DNA of 64,000 nucleotides from the NCBI GenBank assembly GCA_964195945.1, contig CAXMRC010000090.1:48967-112966 (forward strand). The letters run 5' to 3'. This DNA comes from JAAETI01 sp964195945. Lineage in GTDB: Bacteria > Actinomycetota > Acidimicrobiia > Spongiisociales > UBA5794. Position numbers and translations under genes: made by a program. The notes beneath the pieces were generated by a model. It saw nothing but the letters and a program-made list of their open reading frames with translations. It was not told the DNA's origin and ran no database searches. Positions 16,109 to 24,622 of the stretch are shown piece after piece. The stretch's first letter is position 1, and each line of letters begins with the position of its first letter.

Positions 16109-17491
16109 CTACGGGACACGCATCTGACTAGCGGCAGCAATCCCAGCTTCGGCGCTAGTCGAGACTACGAACACGAATCCGTCCCCGATCCGGTCGAGAA
16201 AGGCGTAGCGACCGTCCTCGGCAGTAAATGAGATCCCACCGGTTTCCCCGACGCCCTCGCCCAGTTCAAGAGACTCGCCCACCAGCGTGATCAGCGCGTC
16301 GGCGAGCTCGAAGGCGTCAACCTCGGTATCGCCCTTGTAGGCGAGCGCAAAGACGACGTCGTCGCTGTCATAGAGGACCTGATACGAATCGCCGCCCCAG
16401 CCATTGGCCGCCTGGGCGGCCACTCCTGGTGCGCTCGATCCGCTCAGAAGTATCCGGAAACCCCATTCTCCATATGTGGAAGTCTCGTGGGTGTCATATC
16501 CGGTCAGTTCGATGGCCAGCGGCTCGACCGCCAGCATGCCTTCGCCGCTGGCGAAGCGGGCCGGGTGCATGACCGACTCAGTCGAGACGGGACGATCGAC
16601 GTATGCCGCATCAACAGCGGCGATGCCCCCAGCAGACACCAACGACTCCACAAACAGCTGCCCGGTGTCGTAAGGAAATGCGAGGTCATCCTGGATCCAT
16701 GCGGGAACCGTGTTGATGACCGATGTGGCGTTCATCTGCGCCAGAGCCTCGGTGGCGACGGCCATCTGTTGTGCCAGAGGTAGCTCTTGGATGTAGACAA
16801 GCTGGAAGTAGGTTGCGTCACCTTCGATCAACGATTGGAACGCCGCTCCCTCGTCGTAGCGCTCCTCGTCCCACATGGCTTGGTAGTCGTCGTTGAAGAT
16901 GAAGTGCTGATCGGTTAGAGCATGAACTAGCTCATGCACCACCACACTGGCGATGAGCGGGGTCAGGGCTGCCGCTTCGCCACCGATGACCATCTCCCCG
17001 GTATCACCATCGTAGAACCCGGCTACCTGCTCGCTGTAGAGATCGATCAACATCGCTTCCAGATCGTCTCCGGGAGCGAGCAAGCCAAGCAGCTGCAACA
17101 GACGGGTATCGATGGCCAACTCTTCGCCGTCGATCTCTTCTTCAAGGTCCCCGCGGACTCTATCGGCGAGCTCCTCCGGAGTGAGAATGGTGACGGTCGG
17201 GTTTGTCAGGAATGGCAGGCCGCGCACGTCTTCGGTGGCTGCGATCAGTTCCAGGATCTGCTCGGTGAGCCGGTCGACGATCTCCGGATCAAGGCTTGCG
17301 CTTGCGATCACCGTCGGAGGCGAAGTCGAGTTGGTGGTCGCCGCCGGCGCGGCAGTTGTCGGCGTGGTCTCCGTGGTGTTGCTGGCGAGGACCGAGGTCT
17401 CCGTCGTACTGCCCGAGTCGCAGGCAGCGGCAACCAACCCGAGGGCCAGCATGGCCGCGACGAAGCGGAGTTGGGTGGTTTTGCCTCTCAT
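16109..17491 (-). CDS. Secreted lipoprotein with HExxH zinc-metalloprotease motif
   Basis: 460 aa from ATG 17491 (ATG 17512 is an alternative). Residues 1-24 are a lipoprotein signal ending LVAAAC, with Cys24 as the lipidation site, followed by a Thr/Ser-rich linker to about residue 65. The globular part contains VVHELVHALTDQHF with H186, E187 and H190, and EGDATYF near E223 that could give a third zinc ligand. This resembles gluzincin-like peptidases. The C-terminal half has no motif I recognise. It is likely anchored outside the cytoplasmic membrane. It is convergent with bL37 and divergent from the MFS gene. Proteolytic activity is inferred from the motif only. Confidence 0.72.
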   Translation of the reverse strand: MRGKTTQLRFVAAMLALGLVAAACDSGSTTETSVLASNTTETTPTTAAPAATTNSTSPPTVIASASLDPEIVDRLTEQILELIAATEDVRGLPFLTNPTVTILTPEELADRVRGDLEEEIDGEELAIDTRLLQLLGLLAPGDDLEAMLIDLYSEQVAGFYDGDTGEMVIGGEAAALTPLIASVVVHELVHALTDQHFIFNDDYQAMWDEERYDEGAAFQSLIEGDATYFQLVYIQELPLAQQMAVATEALAQMNATSVINTVPAWIQDDLAFPYDTGQLFVESLVSAGGIAAVDAAYVDRPVSTESVMHPARFASGEGMLAVEPLAIELTGYDTHETSTYGEWGFRILLSGSSAPGVAAQAANGWGGDSYQVLYDSDDVVFALAYKGDTEVDAFELADALITLVGESLELGEGVGETGGISFTAEDGRYAFLDRIGDGFVFVVSTSAEAGIAAASQMRVP

Positions 17492-17548
17492 CAAGCGATG
17501 AGCGTAACCCATTGCAGCGCTTGTGCCGGGTGATCGTAGACTAATTCC

Positions 17549-18775
17549 ATGGCCGACAACACGACCAACCCGACACCTTGGGGTCCCATCCTTTCGGTTT
17601 CGGTGACTGTGATGGTGGCGTTCGGAGTCATCCTCTACGGTTTCTCTGTCTTCGTTACCGAGGGTGCCGCCGGTGCCGACTTCTCCAAGACCGTCCTCTC
17701 GCTCGCATACGGAGGCTCCGTGGTGACAGGTGGTCTTCTGGCAATACCGATAGGCCAGCGTGCTGATCGCAGCGGAGTGCGTGGGACGCTGGCTCTCGGC
17801 GGGATCCTCGCCGCCATCGGGATGTCGATCTTCGGAACCGCTACCCAACCATGGCACGTGCTCGTAGCGTGGTGGCTCTTCCTAGGTCCGGCGGGTGCGA
17901 TGACCTACTACGAAGTTGCCTTCGTCGCCGTCGATCAATGGTTCACCCCACGGCAACGGCCGCGGGTTCTGGGCACGTTAACTCTGGTCGGAGGCCTGGC
18001 CGGAATCATCTTCATCCCTGCCACAGAGTGGCTTGTCGGTTTGTGGGGATGGCGCCCTACTGCACACATGATGGGGGTGCTGGTCATGGCGACAGCGCTC
18101 GGAACGGCAGGGGTAGCGATGCGCGGGCTGAAACCACCGGTTCATCCGCCGCACCGACCCGAATCGAATCGTGGCCTGGGATCCCGGCTGCTCCGGGACC
18201 GCCGATTCGTGATTCACACCGGAGCGATGACTCTTACCTTCTTCGCCGCTCAAGGCCTCATCGCACACCGTGTTGCATTGTTCGATGAGTCCGGATTCGA
18301 TATCGCCACAGTTGCACTGTGGGCCGCGGCGGCATCGGCGTTGAGCCTTCCGGGGCGATGGCTGGCCCCGGTGCTAGCCGCGCGATTCAACGCTGAAGGT
18401 GTTCAGGCCGGAGCCACCCTCGTCCTTGCCGCCGGCACCATCTTGATGTTTGACGGCACCCAAACCTGGCAGATGATCGGACACTTCACACTATTTGGTG
18501 TTGCGTTCGGCGCCGTGCTGCCGCTCCGGGCGATGACCATGGCCTCTTGGTTCTCCGGGCCACGCTACGGCGTCACCATGGGATCGCAGTGGACAATCAC
18601 CACAATGGTCGGAGCCTCAGGACCTGTCATCGTCGGTCTGCTGCGCGACACAAGCCTTGACTACCGAACAGCGGTATTGACACTCTTCATCGCCTTGTTG
18701 GCGAGCACAGTGCTGCTGGTGGCTACAACCAGATTGCACTTGGCGCCGGGGACTCCTTTGCGCAAGAACCCATAG
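17549..18775 (+). CDS. MFS transporter
   Basis: 408 aa, about 12 hydrophobic segments in two halves separated by a hydrophilic loop near residues 195-215 (GLKPPVHPPHRPESNRG). The first half has a GQRADRSGVRGTLALGG loop, the variant of the MFS motif A between TM2 and TM3. Substrate is not evident; the shape (MFS_1, similar to monocarboxylate/oxalate-type carriers) does not decide it. It is a single gene transcribed toward xylA, which runs convergently. It starts 57 bp from the divergent lipoprotein gene, so the two may share a promoter region. Confidence 0.85.
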   Translation: MADNTTNPTPWGPILSVSVTVMVAFGVILYGFSVFVTEGAAGADFSKTVLSLAYGGSVVTGGLLAIPIGQRADRSGVRGTLALGGILAAIGMSIFGTATQPWHVLVAWWLFLGPAGAMTYYEVAFVAVDQWFTPRQRPRVLGTLTLVGGLAGIIFIPATEWLVGLWGWRPTAHMMGVLVMATALGTAGVAMRGLKPPVHPPHRPESNRGLGSRLLRDRRFVIHTGAMTLTFFAAQGLIAHRVALFDESGFDIATVALWAAAASALSLPGRWLAPVLAARFNAEGVQAGATLVLAAGTILMFDGTQTWQMIGHFTLFGVAFGAVLPLRAMTMASWFSGPRYGVTMGSQWTITTMVGASGPVIVGLLRDTSLDYRTAVLTLFIALLASTVLLVATTRLHLAPGTPLRKNP

Positions 18776-18811
18776 TTGTCCGCTGCCTGGTTGGTGCCGT
18801 CGTTCGCTGTC

Positions 18812-20146
18812 CTACGATCGCTCGGACCAGATAGCCCGGTTGACCAGGTTCTCCAGCGCTTCCTGCCTGCCGGAGACCGGCTTGGGATCGATGCCGTCGG
18901 CAAGGACTTTGTCACTCAGAGCCTCTAACGAAGCATCGTCAGACATGATGTAATTGCCGAGATCGCCCTGCCAGCCGGCGTAACGCTCGGAACGTGCCTT
19001 GATGAGCGTTTCCTTCTCAATCATGTCGATGGCAACTAGGAACGCCTTGGCGAGAGTGTCGATGCCCCCGATGTGGCCGTGGAACAGGTCGCTGCGGTCG
19101 AGACTTTGCCGACGCAGCTTTGTGTCGAAGTTGAAGCCGCCGCTTTTGAACCCCCCGGCTGCGAAGATCTCGTGCAGCGCAGGGGCAAGTTCCTCTACCG
19201 AGTTGGGAAACTGGTCGGTGTCCCAACCGTTCTGCGGGTCACCCCGGTTGGCGTCGATGCTGCCAAAGATCCCGTTCTCGACGGCATAGGACACCTCGTG
19301 GTGGAAGCTGTGGCCGGCAAGCGTGGCGTGATTGCCCTCGATGTTGACCTGATATTCGTCGACGAGGTCGTAGCGCTCAAGGAAACCGTGCACGGTGGCG
19401 CAGTCGTAGTCGTACTGGTGCTTGGTCGGCTCCTGGGGCTTTGGCTCGAGAAAGAGCTGCCCGGTGAAACCGATCTTGCGCTTGTGCTCGGCGACCAGCG
19501 TGAGGAAACGCGCCAGTTGCTCGCCTTCTTGTTTCATGCTGGTGTTGAGTAGGTTTTCGTAGCCTTCTCTTCCACCCCACAACACGTAGCTTGTGCCGCC
19601 CAGGCGGTGGGTCGCCTCAAGGGCGTGACGCACCTGGGACGCCGCAAAGGCAAACGCCTCGGGGTTGGGGTTGGTCGCGGCGCCGGCGGCGAATCGGGGA
19701 TGACTGAAGACGTTGGCCGTGCCCCACAACAACTTGACGCCGGTCGTCTCTTGCTTCTCAGCGGCGTAGTCGACCATGGCGTGGAGATTGCTCAAGGTTT
19801 CGCCGTAGTCGGCTCCGTCGGGAGCGATATCCCTGTCGTGAAAGCAGTAGTACGGGGTGCCAAGCTTGGAGAAGAACTCAAACGCAGCATCCATCTTCTG
19901 GCGAGCGGCGCCCATCGGGTCGGTGACATTGCCGATCCAGGGCCGGTCGAAGGTTCCGTCACCAAAGATATCGCTACCGGGCCAGGCAAAGGAGTGCCAG
20001 TAGCAAACGGCGATGCGGAGGTGGTCCTCCATCCTTTTGCCAGCGACGATGCGGTCCGGGTCATAGACACGAAACGCGAGTGGATTTGTTGTATCGGATC
20101 CTTCAAAGCGGATCTTCTCGGTCACATCTGTGAAGAACTCGGCCAT
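18812..20146 (-). CDS. xylA: Xylose isomerase
   Basis: 444 aa, the length of class II (long) xylose isomerases. The start is ATG 20146 after a GGAAGG-type site; the frame upstream is unrelated. YYCFHDRDIAPDG gives catalytic H103 and D106. FLEPKPQEPTKHQYDYD is the metal-binding region with Glu and Lys. NIEGNHATLAGHSFHHE, GSIDANRGDPQNGWDTDQFP and the C-terminal GHIGGIDTLAKAF complete the active site. It interconverts D-xylose/D-xylulose and D-glucose/D-fructose. No xylulokinase or xylose transporter is adjacent, except the unassigned MFS gene running toward it. Confidence 0.95.
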   Translation of the reverse strand: MAEFFTDVTEKIRFEGSDTTNPLAFRVYDPDRIVAGKRMEDHLRIAVCYWHSFAWPGSDIFGDGTFDRPWIGNVTDPMGAARQKMDAAFEFFSKLGTPYYCFHDRDIAPDGADYGETLSNLHAMVDYAAEKQETTGVKLLWGTANVFSHPRFAAGAATNPNPEAFAFAASQVRHALEATHRLGGTSYVLWGGREGYENLLNTSMKQEGEQLARFLTLVAEHKRKIGFTGQLFLEPKPQEPTKHQYDYDCATVHGFLERYDLVDEYQVNIEGNHATLAGHSFHHEVSYAVENGIFGSIDANRGDPQNGWDTDQFPNSVEELAPALHEIFAAGGFKSGGFNFDTKLRRQSLDRSDLFHGHIGGIDTLAKAFLVAIDMIEKETLIKARSERYAGWQGDLGNYIMSDDASLEALSDKVLADGIDPKPVSGRQEALENLVNRAIWSERS

Positions 20147-20292
20147 CGGCTGACACCTTCCCTCGTATCTGGTCTCCATGTCATCATGCCACAGTCGTCC
20201 GGACATCTTGAAAGCGCCTGCAGCCGACCGGTTTCTTCTCCACGCAACGACTTGAGCTGCGCCACACCTGGCGATGCCTAGCATTGCTCCCG

Positions 20293-21072
20293 ATGGATAT
20301 CTTCGACACCATTCACGGGCACCGATCGATTCGCCAGTACAAATCTGATCCGGTCCCGGCCGAGTTGTTAACGGACATCCTCGAGGCGGGGACACGCGCC
20401 TCGTCGTCAGGGAATATGCAGACCTACTCGATCATCGTCTCGCAGGATCAGGAGATGCGCGAAAAGCTGTACTGGCCGCACATGGAGCAAAGCATGGTGC
20501 GTGACGCTCCTGCGGTGCTGACTTTCTGCGCCGACTTCCGACGTATGCGCAAGTGGCTGCGAATCAATGACGCTCCAGATAATTTCGGCGACTTCTTTGC
20601 CTTTTTGGTTGCGGCGATTGATGCAGTATTGGTTTCACAGAATGTCGCTCTTGCCGCCGAGGCCAGAGGGCTTGGCATTTGCTACATGGGCTCAACGCTG
20701 GCCAACGCCGACCAGGTTGGCGAGATTCTCGAACTGCCCGAGGGCGTGATGCCGGTTGTGGGTTTCGCACTTGGTTGGCCAGCTGAGGACCCGGCGCCGC
20801 GCGATCGCCTCCCGCTGTCTGGCTTGGTACATCACGAGACGTACCAGGACCACACCGATGACGAGATCAAAGAGATCTACGGTGATCGGGATCAGGCCGG
20901 CTGGGACCGCTACACGAGCATCCCCCGTCTTCGGGAACTGGTTGAAAAGTACGACGTTGAGAACCTGGCCCAGATCTACACCGTCGTCAAGTACACCCCC
21001 GAAGGACAATCTCGGTACAGCAAGACGGTGCTCGACTACCTACACAAGCAAGGGTTTCTCCCGAAGCGCTGA
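20293..21072 (+). CDS. NfsA/FRP-type FMN nitroreductase
   Basis: 259 aa from ATG 20293 (TTG 20284 is possible). The N-terminal IHGHRSIRQYKSDPVP and RASSSGNMQTYSII are the FMN-binding opening of flavin reductase/nitroreductase proteins. A mid-region AAIDAVLVSQNVALAAEARGLGICYMG and VVGFALGWPAEDP follow. The C-terminal extension with RLRELVEKY is typical of the NfsA/Frp branch that uses NADPH. The physiological substrate is not predictable. It is a single gene, divergent from xylA across 146 bp and convergent with the sensor kinase gene. Confidence 0.88.
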   Translation: MDIFDTIHGHRSIRQYKSDPVPAELLTDILEAGTRASSSGNMQTYSIIVSQDQEMREKLYWPHMEQSMVRDAPAVLTFCADFRRMRKWLRINDAPDNFGDFFAFLVAAIDAVLVSQNVALAAEARGLGICYMGSTLANADQVGEILELPEGVMPVVGFALGWPAEDPAPRDRLPLSGLVHHETYQDHTDDEIKEIYGDRDQAGWDRYTSIPRLRELVEKYDVENLAQIYTVVKYTPEGQSRYSKTVLDYLHKQGFLPKR

Positions 21073-21107
21073 TTGTGCCGTCTGGCGTCAGACGTGAGAA
21101 ACTCCAC

Positions 21108-22217
21108 CTATTGCGGTGCGACCATCAACGGAAGGCTGACCGTCACGGTCGTGCCGCGGCCGAGGGTGCTGTCGATGCTGATCGAGCCCCCGTGAGCCTC
21201 GACGAGATCCCGGCTGATGGTGAGACCCAGGCCAGAGCCGCTCGACGTCGAGCCTTTGCGAAATCGGTCAAAGACGTGACCCAGATCGGCCGGATCGATC
21301 CCCACACCGGTGTCGGTGACCGCGATGTGAATCGACTGCCCGTGCCGATCCGCCGAAACGATGAGGATGCCACCATCCGGCATGGCCCGAACGGCATTGA
21401 TCACGAGGTTGGCGAGCACCTCGCGGATACGCACCGGATCGACGACGACCTCTCCGATCTCCGCACTGATTCGTGCCGTCACCGTCACACCCGCAGCCGC
21501 GGCCGAACGACGGTGAGCGTCCAACACATCGCTGATCAGATCCGGCAAGTCCACCGGCTCCGGGTGCAGCGCGAGCGCACCCGATTCGGCGAGGCTCAAG
21601 GTGCGGAGGTCCTCGAGCAGCCGCTCCATAACGGCGACCTCTTCAAGCAGAAGCTCTAGGTGCTCGGGGTCCGGTTCGTGGACGCCGTCGAGCATTGCCT
21701 CGATCTCGCCCTGAACCACGGTGAGCGGCGTGCGCAGCTCATGACCAAGATCCGCCAGCAACTGTCGCCGCGCCTCGTCGGCCGACTCCAGCCGTTGCGC
21801 CATGTCGTTGAACGATCGGGCGACCGGGCGAATCGCCGCGGACCCGTCGGGTTCGACGCGCACGGTGTAATCGCCGTCTGCCAAAGCACCGGCAGCGCCG
21901 ATGAGGTCGCGGACCGGCCGCCAGGTGCGACGAACGTATCGAGCGATCAAGGCCACCGTTGCCAATACCGCAACCGGCGTGCCCACGATGATCACCCAAC
22001 GGCTCACGGAGGTGGTGCCCACTATGGCGGTGGCAATGAACGCACCGAAGCCGACCACAAGTAGAAGGAAGAAGATGAAACCGCCAACGAATCGGCGCGC
22101 CATCCGGCGGCCGAACTGCTGCCAGGCCTGGGACCCGTCACGCCGTGCCCACCACTCCGAGCTAGGCGGACCCCACTCGCCACTTCTCCAATCGGGGCGG
22201 AATCCGTGTCTACGCAT
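21108..22217 (-). CDS. Sensor histidine kinase (OmpR-partner type)
   Basis: 369 aa. A cytoplasmic N-terminus, two adjacent transmembrane helices (about 44-65 and 74-92) with almost no extracytoplasmic loop, HAMP (95-147), HisKA with LGHELRTPL (His159), and HATPase_c with NLVINAVRAM, DTGVGI and GSGLGLTI. The near absence of an external domain suggests intramembrane sensing. The start overlaps the response-regulator stop by 8 nt, so the pair is co-translated. The signal and regulon are unknown. Confidence 0.93.
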   Translation of the reverse strand: MRRHGFRPDWRSGEWGPPSSEWWARRDGSQAWQQFGRRMARRFVGGFIFFLLLVVGFGAFIATAIVGTTSVSRWVIIVGTPVAVLATVALIARYVRRTWRPVRDLIGAAGALADGDYTVRVEPDGSAAIRPVARSFNDMAQRLESADEARRQLLADLGHELRTPLTVVQGEIEAMLDGVHEPDPEHLELLLEEVAVMERLLEDLRTLSLAESGALALHPEPVDLPDLISDVLDAHRRSAAAAGVTVTARISAEIGEVVVDPVRIREVLANLVINAVRAMPDGGILIVSADRHGQSIHIAVTDTGVGIDPADLGHVFDRFRKGSTSSGSGLGLTISRDLVEAHGGSISIDSTLGRGTTVTVSLPLMVAPQ

Positions 22218-22890
22218 CGGAGAACTTGTATCCGACGCCGTAGACAGTCACGACGAGCGAGGGGCGTTTAGGGTCAGATTCGATCTTGCGGCGCAGGTTC
22301 TTGATGTGAGCGTCGACCGAGCGTTCGTAGGACTCGAACGACACGCCGTGGACGGCGTCGAGCAGTTGAACCCTGGTATAGATACGGCCGGGCTGTCTGG
22401 CGAGCACGACAAGAAGGTCGAACTCGCTGGCGGTCAGTTCCATCTCATCGCCGTTCACCGTGACGCGACGTTTCGGAATGTCAATTTCGACGGGGCCGGC
22501 TCGCACGATTTCTCCGCCGCCGAGCATGGCATCCGCTCGACGCAGGACAGCCCTGATCCGAGCGACGAGCTCCTTGGGGCTGAACGGCTTAGTGACGTAG
22601 TCGTCTGCACCAAGTTCGAGGCCGACGATCTTGTCGGTCTCTTCACTGCGGGCTGTCAACATGATGATCGGCACCGACGAGGTTGCCCGCAGCTGGCGAG
22701 TCACGTCTAGCCCGTCCATGCCCGGCAGCCCCAGATCGAGCACGATCATGTCGGGCCGTTCGGATCGTGCCAGCATCAACGCCGCCGGCCCGTCCGCGGC
22801 CTCGAGGACCTCAAAGCCCGCCTGGCGCAGATAGTCACGCACCAAGCGGGCAATCTTCATCTCGTCTTCAACGACGAGCACTCGTTTCAT
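22210..22890 (-). CDS. OmpR/PhoB-family response regulator
   Basis: 226 aa. The receiver domain (1-120) has acidic residues ED at 8-9, phosphoacceptor D52 in IVLDLGLPGMDG, T in MLTARSE and K in VTKPFSPKEL. The C-terminal winged helix has ELTASEFDLLVVLARQPGRIYTRVQLL, then the recognition region SYERSVDAHIKNLRRKIE and a final VYGVGYKFS. It is the first gene of the pair with the histidine kinase. The membrane protein at 22940 lies upstream on the same strand and may belong to the unit. Confidence 0.95.
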   Translation of the reverse strand: MKRVLVVEDEMKIARLVRDYLRQAGFEVLEAADGPAALMLARSERPDMIVLDLGLPGMDGLDVTRQLRATSSVPIIMLTARSEETDKIVGLELGADDYVTKPFSPKELVARIRAVLRRADAMLGGGEIVRAGPVEIDIPKRRVTVNGDEMELTASEFDLLVVLARQPGRIYTRVQLLDAVHGVSFESYERSVDAHIKNLRRKIESDPKRPSLVVTVYGVGYKFSDA

Positions 22891-22939
22891 CAGACTTCCT
22901 TTGGCCGGTCGCCGCTCGCCCTATGGTGGCAGAGTGCCC

Positions 22940-23293
22940 TCATTCGGGCTCGCTAGTCCAGCTATCGACCTCTTCCTTCGCATGCGCCATACGATGCCAC
23001 TCCTCAAACCGGTCGGTTTCCGATGGACTCTTGTCCTTGCCGTGCGACGGCGCACGGTGCCGTCGCACACTTTCGCGCGCCCATGGTGCAGAGAAATCCT
23101 GGCCCTTCCGTTGGTAGCCGAAACGGCGCCTCGCAAACACTCCGAACAGCATCGCAACAAACAGCAGCTTGAAGAAGATAAAGATCGGGATCAGAGCCAG
23201 AAGCCCGATCCCCGCGGCGGCGCTAGACGAACCACCGAACAACAGCGCTCCCAGACCGATACCGGCCAGGACCACAAACGCAAACCGAAACAT
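22940..23293 (-). CDS. Small membrane protein, function unknown
   Basis: 117 aa from ATG 23293, which follows AAGGAGCG. Two hydrophobic segments (about 3-22, with GGSSSAAAG at its end, and 28-50) precede a charged, Arg/Lys/Glu-rich cytoplasmic tail of about 60 residues. No family is recognised. It lies 49 bp upstream of the two-component genes on the same strand, so a role in the same signalling system is possible but unsupported by motif. Confidence 0.65.
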   Translation of the reverse strand: MFRFAFVVLAGIGLGALLFGGSSSAAAGIGLLALIPIFIFFKLLFVAMLFGVFARRRFGYQRKGQDFSAPWARESVRRHRAPSHGKDKSPSETDRFEEWHRMAHAKEEVDSWTSEPE

Positions 23294-23413
23294 GACTCGC
23301 TCCTTCTCTTGATTCGATGGAGCCAGCATCTCGAACAATTGTGGAGAAGTCGTGAAGACCCGACGCAGGAGTCGTGGCAAGCGCAATCGGCCCCCAGCAG
23401 CTGTCTGGCGTCG

Positions 23414-23452
23414 GCGAGGGGATTTGAACCCCTAACCCCTACGTTGCCAACA
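23414..23452 (-). repeat. Degenerate tRNA-Ala 3'-half, attachment-site copy A
   Basis: The stretch matches the 3' half of tRNA-Ala(CGC): T-arm GGGGATTTGAACCCCT, then ACCCCTACGTTG, with mismatches CCAAC for CGAAC and TAACC for TGACC. It is the outermost and most diverged of the copies and marks the left end of the island block. The rest of the 23294-23839 gap has a block homologous to the right flank of copy D, a second tRNA-like remnant, and a GGGGAG/CTCCCC stem near 23717-23740, but no gene. Confidence 0.7.
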
Positions 23453-23637
23453 TATCCGGGGGGGTGCCCAGAACCGTTGGCGTGAAAGGCTCTTTGAGGC
23501 AGAAGCTATTGCACCGCAGCGGGTTCCTCTTCAACGCATTCACACAGTATTGACAACTTCTTGCGTGAGAATACGGAGGCCGATAGCCGAACCGCGGCCA
23601 ACACCAAGACGGTAGTTGAATGCAGGAGACTGCTCTC

Positions 23638-23690
23638 GTGGCGGGACCGGCATTCGAACCGGCAACCTTTGGGTGTGAGCCCGGTCGAAT
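23638..23690 (-). pseudogene. tRNA-Val(CAC)-like 3'-half remnant
   Basis: Read on the minus strand, ACCGGGCTCACACC resembles an anticodon arm with the loop CTCACAC (anticodon CAC), followed by GGTTG, the T-arm-like CCGGTTCGAATGCCGG and an acceptor-like TCCCGCCAC. Stems are no longer fully paired and no 5' half is present. It may be the scar of an element that used a tRNA-Val attachment site, or of a carried tRNA. Confidence 0.5.
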
Positions 23691-23839
23691 CGAGTTCTAG
23701 ACCGGACATTTCTGGCGGGGAGTCCCATTCTCGGGCTCCCCGGCACTCAGAGAATTACACTGCTCATCACCGTTTGTCATGATCTCGCGGACCGGCCGCG
23801 GCGGTCATCAAGGCTCGCTCCATGTCCTGCAGAGTTCCA

Positions 23840-24622
23840 TCACGTGCCCGAATCGGATGACAAGAACCGCACTCGAGCGTCATCCTGGTCCAGGATGGCC
23901 TCCTCGAGCTCTCGTAGTGACTGGCTCGGCTCCATTCCATATTCGCCCGTAAGGATCCCTCGTGCCTGCCGGTAGACGCGCAGGGCGCGACCCTGGTTGT
24001 CGGTGAAATAGAGAGCTGCCATCAAGCAGGCCCAGAGATTCTCGCGAAGGGGCGATTCGGTTGTCAGCGCTAGCAACTCAGGAATCAGCTCTCGATACAT
24101 GCCAGCTGCAAGGTCGCACTCAATTCGACTTTCGAGTGCAATCCAATGCAGCGCGCTCAGCCGATGCGCTTCGGGTTCCAATCGGTAGCTCCTCGTCGCC
24201 AGCCCCTCAAACGGCGCGCCACGCCACAATGCCAGACCTTCAACAATCAAGTCCTTTGCCTCACGTCGCTCCCGATTCGAAGCCTGGCCGAGAAGCCACT
24301 CAAATCGGTGAGAGTCGACAAGGAGGCGGTCCACCGAGAGGGTATATCCCCCAGGGCCCTTGCCGATCAGGTCGGGATACCCACATTCGTCAAGAAAGCG
24401 ACGAAGACGGTAGATGACGTTGTGCAACGCCGTATCCGGCGACGCGGGTCGCTCCTCGTCCCAGATCACCTCCATCAAGTGGCCTACCCAGACCGGCCTG
24501 CCCGCCTTGAGAAGCAGGAGCGTGAGGAGACGCGCTTCCCTGCCGGTCGGGTAGACCAATGCGCCCTGCCCATCACGGACCACCACCGGTCCAAGAAGCC
24601 CAAACTGGGTCGGTTCCATCAT
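23840..24622 (-). CDS. SARP-type regulator (winged helix + BTAD), short form
   Basis: 260 aa. Residues 5-100 are an OmpR-like winged helix (FGLLGPVVVRDGQGALVYP, then LLTLLLLKAGRPVWVGHLMEVIW, DTALHNVIYRLRRFL, GGYTLSVD). Residues 105-250 are the bacterial transcriptional activation domain, ending in SPLRENLWACLMAALYFTDNQGRALRVYRQARGILTGEYGMEPSQSLRELEEAIL. It lacks the ATPase/TPR part of AfsR. Its ATG overlaps the kinase stop by 4 nt, so it is the third gene of an EAL-kinase-SARP operon. SARPs recruit RNA polymerase at direct repeats. Whether the kinase controls it is unknown, since SARPs have no receiver domain. Confidence 0.9.
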   Translation of the reverse strand: MMEPTQFGLLGPVVVRDGQGALVYPTGREARLLTLLLLKAGRPVWVGHLMEVIWDEERPASPDTALHNVIYRLRRFLDECGYPDLIGKGPGGYTLSVDRLLVDSHRFEWLLGQASNRERREAKDLIVEGLALWRGAPFEGLATRSYRLEPEAHRLSALHWIALESRIECDLAAGMYRELIPELLALTTESPLRENLWACLMAALYFTDNQGRALRVYRQARGILTGEYGMEPSQSLRELEEAILDQDDARVRFLSSDSGT

